From assembly GCF_027596085.1 (NCBI RefSeq), contig NC_072472.1, positions 14,845,471 through 14,909,470 of the forward strand: a DNA stretch of 64,000 bases, read 5' to 3'. This document shows positions 46,007 to 64,000 of this stretch, one piece after another. Source of the stretch: Anoplopoma fimbria (lineage: Eukaryota; Chordata; Actinopteri; Perciformes; Anoplopomatidae). Under the pieces are notes generated by a model that did no database searches, had not been told where the DNA came from, and worked only from the letters and a program-made list of their open reading frames with translations. Made by a program: the position numbers and the translations under genes. Within the stretch, counting starts at the first letter, position 1. Each line of letters opens with the position of its first letter.

Positions 46007-46756
46007 CACACACCAGTCATATATAATACTAATTACAAAGTACAAGCAAAAACTTTTTATTTGTTTGTTAATGGCCTCATTACATTAGCTTTTCCCCAGC
46101 AGGGTTTTTGTTAACATTAGAATTGAATATCAAAGTTTTGGTCAGCATATGAACAAAAGCAACAATCCCTTCCTGTGTTACTTGAATGAAATTGCTCTGG
46201 GTCCAGGGCACCTGTCAAAATAGATACAGTAAGAAAACTCCATCTTATTTATCCCTCAGCTACACAGAAAGGGACAACAGTAAATGCAGACTGCCTCTAG
46301 GGTGCAACATTTCCACATAAACACAGATTTTCCAGGCTGATCACAATAGTTAAGGCAATCACTCACTTTACGATCTCTCAAGCTTTCTGGAGTAAATCAG
46401 TGCAGAGACATATGTGAAGTATTAACTTAACTGAAAAACACTTTCTTTCTTTCTTGACATTAAATCTCCAAACACTGAATGTTTAGGCCGGTCTTTGTCT
46501 CAACAGGGACTTTGTTGTTGTTGTGGTTGCTGTTAACTGCAGGTACAGTTGGTTTGGCACTGTTGTCATTACACACAGTGCTGCTGCAGAGCTGTGAGGG
46601 ATAGTCATGTGTGACTAAGATCTCCAGTGAGTCATACAGAGACTTTACATGCATCAGTGAAAGAGAGACAAAAATAGGAGTTGTTTCCATTCTGCTCTCT
46701 AGGGCCAAAAAAACAACACAGGCCTATATGATTCTTTATTCAGAGTACAGCAGTTG

Positions 46757-46952
46757 TCATTGTTTCCAGCACCAACTTTAAATATAAAAGCTGGCAAAAC
46801 GCAGTTAAAGCTGAATTTATCAATTTATATTTGGTACATGAGGCTGCAGAATTTAACACATATTTGGGTAAACTTCAGGGAGCTGATTACAACACAAGCA
46901 GTGGTGGATCATTTACTTTACTGACCTACTTTAAATGCAGCAATAACACACT
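46757..46952 (+). repeat. 196-bp direct duplication, copy 2
   Basis: Partner of 45021-45216, 1.7 kb downstream in the same orientation. It too is followed by a GT microsatellite, at 46997. Confidence 0.95.
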
Positions 46953-46994
46953 ATGAAAACATTTATTAATAGTCTATAATTTCCATCTCTTTAT

Positions 46995-46996
<2 letters not shown>

Positions 46997-47078
<82 letters not shown>
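46997..47078. repeat. (GT)n microsatellite
   Basis: Perfect GT tract to the right of duplication copy 2. Confidence 0.97.
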
Positions 47079-47464
47079 CATGTGGTGTGTGTTGGCATGG
47101 GTGTGGCTCCACTAGCTCTTCTGGCTTCTGGCTCCCTGATTGCCAAGCTGATGATTCACTTGTTGCAAGCTGCACAGCTGCAACCCATCTACTCATTAAC
47201 GCTGCAGCGCATCAACCCAAGTTCATCCCTTGCATTTCATAAGATCGTTATCCAAACTACTGTGGCAGCTATGCTCAGGCCGAACTTTATAAGTGAACAG
47301 CTTTCCTTGTGTTCTTGTAACCTGTTCAACCTCTGTATCAGTGTCCTGTATTTGGGTCCATCTGTACCGCACCACAACACAGTCCAGCCTTCTTTTGTTT
47401 TTTTTTAATCAACTTTTTGCAAAATGTCTCCTCTCCTTGTTTATGGATCATAATCATAGTTGCA

Positions 47465-47806
47465 TTAAAGTAACAGTGTGTAACATTAAGGGGGATCCAT
47501 TGGCAGAAATTTAATATAATAACAATGAGTATGTATTCGTTAGTGTATAATCACCTGAAAATAAGAATAGTTGTGTTTTTGTTACATTAGAATAAGTCGT
47601 TTTAATCTACATACAGAGCTTGTTCTCTGCACAGCGCCTAATACCATGTTTCTATAGTAGACCTGAACCCACTAACCAAACATGTGCTTTCACGTTTTTA
47701 CCACCATAGTTATTCTACTGTTTTGGCGCACAGGAGAAATTTCAGATGGTTGCAATCCGCAACCTCACCACTAGATGCTGCCAAATCCCACAAACTGCAC
47801 CTTTAA
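47465..47806. mobile_element. MITE-like dispersed element with imperfect terminal inverted repeats
   Basis: The left end TTAAAGTAACAGTGTGTAAC and the inverted right end TTAAAGGTGCAGTTTGTGGG are imperfect inverted repeats. Internal landmarks are GGGGGATCCATTGGCAGAAA, AATCACCTGAAAATAAGAAT and AACCTCACCACTAGATGCTG. I recognise this order from a very abundant percomorph repeat. It has no coding capacity. Confidence 0.75.
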
Positions 47807-49239
47807 GATTTAAGAAGGTATCCTATGTTGTCAGTAGTGGAAGAAGTACTTTACTTAAGCTAAAGTACTAACACATTAGCATAAATACTTATTTTTCAAG
47901 TATCAATCTTGCATTCAAATGTAAATTCCTGGGGAGAAGAAAAAAATGTAGGTGTTGACAACTCACTGCTCTGCAGAGAATTTGCTTCACTCTTAATTAA
48001 GCCTTTTGGCATAAATGAAGAACTGAATATATCAAGTTTCCTTGATTACATTTGATGAATGCAGAGGGGTTCTTGTGCTCTTTGTATATCTATCCTTGGA
48101 ACTTTAATGGTAAAGTAAGAGTAATGTCTAGATGAGCAGAGGATGAGATCAGCTCCCTCTCTGTGTGTGTTTATCCGTGATTGTGTTACATAGCGCCGCT
48201 GCCTTGGCCGTGACTCTGCACTGAGCTCAATAGCTCTGTCGGCACTGTTGCTCTTGTTGGCACCGTTAGCGTTGTAGTGGCAACAGAAATGCATCGAATT
48301 CCACATTGAGCAACTTTAAAATTGGTTACATGAGTGTTCTTTTGTTTTTTGATGTTATTATATTTCTAGGGGATTCTGGCACTTTTACATTGGCTTTGGC
48401 AACACTCACCCTTTAGTCCATTATCCAACAGATTTCAAATCCTCTTCAACCAATTATCCAATTTCAATTGAAAATACATGTATTATTTTTGCCTTAAGCC
48501 ATGCCCGTTGACTAATCTGTGTCTGGTTGCACAAAGGCTGTAAATCAATAAGTTCACTCAACTTGTGACCTTTAGTGAGTTTTCTGTCCTGGAACCGAGA
48601 GATACCTGATCGAGCTGCTTACTGGAAGATGCACGAAAAAAAAGCTGTATTGTTTCCCCATAACTACTATAAAAAGTCCTTAATCACGCCTACATTTTTA
48701 AATAATCGTATTTAACGGAGTTTCTTGCTGCTTTAGGGCCTCAGCAGACAGAGAGCACACATAAGGCTTGTTTTGTCATCTGGATTGTTGCGTGCATTTG
48801 ACGGTTGCCGCACAGATTGCCCCCCCCCTCATTGACTGCCATCTGCCGCCTCTTTCTCAGTTTCAAACCCAGCAGATTATTATTTCCCCACAGACTACAC
48901 CTTCACTTGACACAGCTGAAAAGAGCGTCTCAGAAAAGCAGCTGCGCAAAAAGAAAGAGGAGGAGAGAAAAAAACAACAAAAAGCAGCAGAGATCGTCTC
49001 CGCGTGCCGCAGATTGCGCTCAGCCAACGGGAGCCGCCGCAGCCGCCTGCACGCAAGCAAGCCGTCTGCGGAGAAACAGACTGCGGGCTCATAAAGACGA
49101 AGCGGATTTGAATTAAGCACCGGATAACAGACAGCGACTGTGCATCCTTTGGTGAAAGGAGGGAGGGAGAGGAGAGGGAGGGAGGCAACTGTTTTGTATC
49201 TTGGAAGCCCTGGGTTAGGAGAGGGGGAGGAGGAGGAGG
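47807..49239 (+). other. Intergenic region and unc119 5' flank/5' UTR
   Basis: No gene is seen in the left part. From about 48950 the sequence becomes GC-rich with GGGAGGGAGAGGAGAGGGAG-type purine stretches up to the unc119 start, consistent with a TATA-less promoter and 5' UTR. The transcription start is not resolvable. Confidence 0.45.
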
Positions 49240-61812
<12,573 letters not shown>

Positions 61813-64000
61813 AGACAGCACCCTGACACGAGTGACAGGTGGATGTACGGACTGACCCGTTGGACGATCAGAGTACACTGGTGGGATTAACATCCTGTCA
61901 ACCCAGTTGTCTCTCTCTCTCTTTATCTCTCTTTTTCCTCTATCTCTTTCTCCAGCTGAGAGAACGCCATCCAGACAACGGCCACACAGATATGTCAGTT
62001 GCAATCTGTTTGTGTGTGTGTGTGTTAGCATGTATAAGTCTGGCAAAGCCTAAAAGCTATAAACACACACACAGTTTACAGCACAGCGTGACGTCGCTGT
62101 AACAGAGTGTTTTTTTAACATGATAAACCAGCAAGTAAGCGACTTCTTAGGAAATATCAGACGGTTTTTCGCTCTCTAACCACGTGAAGTGAAAAAAGTA
62201 AAAACTCTGTATCTTCAAATATTGATAGGTATTATTTCTTTTCATTCCTGTATGTTAGGGTTTAGGAACAAATATCGTATCTAAACTTGTGTGTTTTTAG
62301 GACTTCAGTTCTTCTTCTCAGTTTTTAAGTCGATGAGCTTTTTGAAGTATGTGTGTGTGTCTTTGTGTGACTGTCTGTTTGTGTCCGTCAGTGTGAAGCA
62401 TGATTACTGGTCTGGTAAGAATATATTAACTTAAATATCAATAATGTGGTCATTTGGTTTCCAAAGGTCAAATAGATTTCCGAAACCTGTTAGCACATCT
62501 CCTGCACATTAAGCAGTAGTTAGTTAATCAGACCTGTTTCCTTTGTTCCTTATTTATTTCTCAAGTTGTGTGACGTGTATTACCCGTAGGACGTTTGTGT
62601 TTATCGTCTTTGCTCAAAGCACAACATGTCTACAGAGCCGGCAAAGGAGAAACTTGTAAAGATGAGCTGATCTGATATGAGCATAAATGTACTTTGTCAT
62701 CTGTGTACTAGTTATACTTTTCCAGCCTCATGTTGCTTTGTTTATGGGTTAAGAGGTTGTTAAAACGTTTGTTAGGTTGCCTACCCGAGATTAAGGATTT
62801 TGCTGTTTAGAAACACTTCATAAGAGAAGAAAAGGAAAATTTGCATTTTTAAATGTTGATATTTTCCATTCAGATTTGTCTTGCAAAGGAACAAGATTGG
62901 GGGAATGTAGCCGAAATCACCCTCAAATCTCTTATTTTTGTTTGTTTGTGTGAAATCCAATCTCTGTTTCTAAGTCAGTCTGTCTCATGTCTCTTAAATC
63001 AATTTGTTGGTTTCTCTTATCTGCCTCATACATTTCTGTTGCTTCCTTTTTTAAAGACACATTCCAGTAAGTAAGGACCTCAGTGTGTTGATCTCTTGTT
63101 ATTTGAGGGCATATATCACACAGAGAATCAGCAACTGAACTGTCTTTGGACGTCCTCTAAATTGTAATATGCACATTTGGCTTTCTCTCTGACTGTGCTG
63201 AGACACAACCTGACTCAGACCGTGTTAAAATAGTTATCTGTATATACTGTCTGATTTAAACAATCAAAAGTAATTTTAGTGTTTTTAGGGATTCTGCAGT
63301 AAAATCCTGCCGTCTGTTACAGTAAGGGTCTCAAAACAAAAGCTGCAAATCATAGATGAGTTAGGTTTGTAAGGAAGAGAAGCCAGTTTAGAGGAGCTTA
63401 CTTTAATGCACCTGTTGTGTGTTTAGATCAACACAAGAAAAGGGTGGAAATGGATTCAGATTGTCATTGGGTCAAAGTGATCAAAATCTGGGTGACTTTG
63501 TTTTTTGAGTCTTCACAAGTTACTGATTGTGAATAAATAAAAAAAAAAAGCTGAGAGCTGAAATTGGACTCTGTTTGTTAATCTGAGATAAAACTGACTT
63601 TAATGTTAAGTCAAAACATGTAACAGATAAGTAGGGAATATGTATTTATGAATGAATGTGACTCATGCAAACTGATGTTGAGTTCTCGACGATTCAAATG
63701 TCGGTATGACTGAACAAAAGTAAAAAATAATTAAAGATTTACAGGACTTTTTTGAAATATCAGTGTCTTGACTGCTAATACTGTGATTGAATGAGAGATA
63801 TTTCACACTTTGTTTACATTATATTATTTTTAGAATACAAACAGGTACATAGATGTGGAAATAAAACACTGCTGGGTTGTTACCTCTCTCCTTTACATTT
63901 TCAGTTTATTACATTTTACCACAGTACATACTGACCTCCACTACAATCGTATCCTGTTGGCAGTTTCTTATCTCAAAGTTAGCCTTCAACCAGCCTTTTC
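61813..64000 (+). other. unc119 3' UTR and downstream sequence
   Basis: No coding exon is seen after the unc119 stop. Candidate poly(A) signals are AATAAA near 63532 and 63861; which one is used cannot be read from sequence. The 3' UTR is therefore probably 1.7-2 kb if the first is used. Confidence 0.4.

Overview
The window comes from a teleost fish genome, most likely a spiny-rayed (percomorph) species. Compact multi-exon vertebrate genes sit among very long CA/GT and CT/GA microsatellites, tRNA-derived SINEs ending in TAATG repeats, Tc1-type elements, and short dispersed repeats that I recognise as common in percomorph DNA. There is no sign of bacterial or viral genome organisation.

Layout: (1) 308-7684 (+), the last 17 exons of an AIFM3-like (probably aifm4) Rieske/FAD oxidoreductase; its 5' end is outside the window. 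(2) 10125-11876 (-), liat1, two exons, tail-to-tail with gene 1. (3) 12371-12442 (-), an intact tRNA-Trp(CCA). (4) About 12.4-27.3 kb, a repeat-rich intergenic stretch with microsatellites, a possible solo LTR, a GC-rich orphan block and a SINE. (5) 27311-28132 (+), trarg1, a dispanin/CD225 membrane protein, three exons. (6) 29468-40080 (-), gosr1, a Golgi Qb-SNARE, nine exons, tail-to-tail with trarg1. Its 5.4-kb seventh intron carries, on the opposite strand, a degraded array of Gly/Asn-rich module exons, a 228-bp MITE and a SINE. (7) 41824-42913 (-), cryba1, a lens beta-crystallin, with a TATA promoter and a noncoding first exon. (8) 44-48 kb, microsatellites, a 196-bp direct duplication and a MITE-like element. 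(9) 49240-61812 (+), unc119, five exons, with a dead but structurally complete Tc1/mariner element in its first intron.

The genes are an ordinary syntenic neighbourhood, not an operon or pathway. In human the liat1 and trarg1 counterparts are on 17p13.3 and the gosr1, cryba1 and unc119 counterparts on 17q11.2, so this fish block joins the two. All exon joins listed were checked by hand for frame continuity and GT-AG signals; the single exception is a GC-AG intron in unc119. The strongest candidate for something undescribed is the Gly/Asn-rich module array nested in gosr1 (32306-34970). It looks like a decayed gene or gene fragment, and no function is claimed for it.
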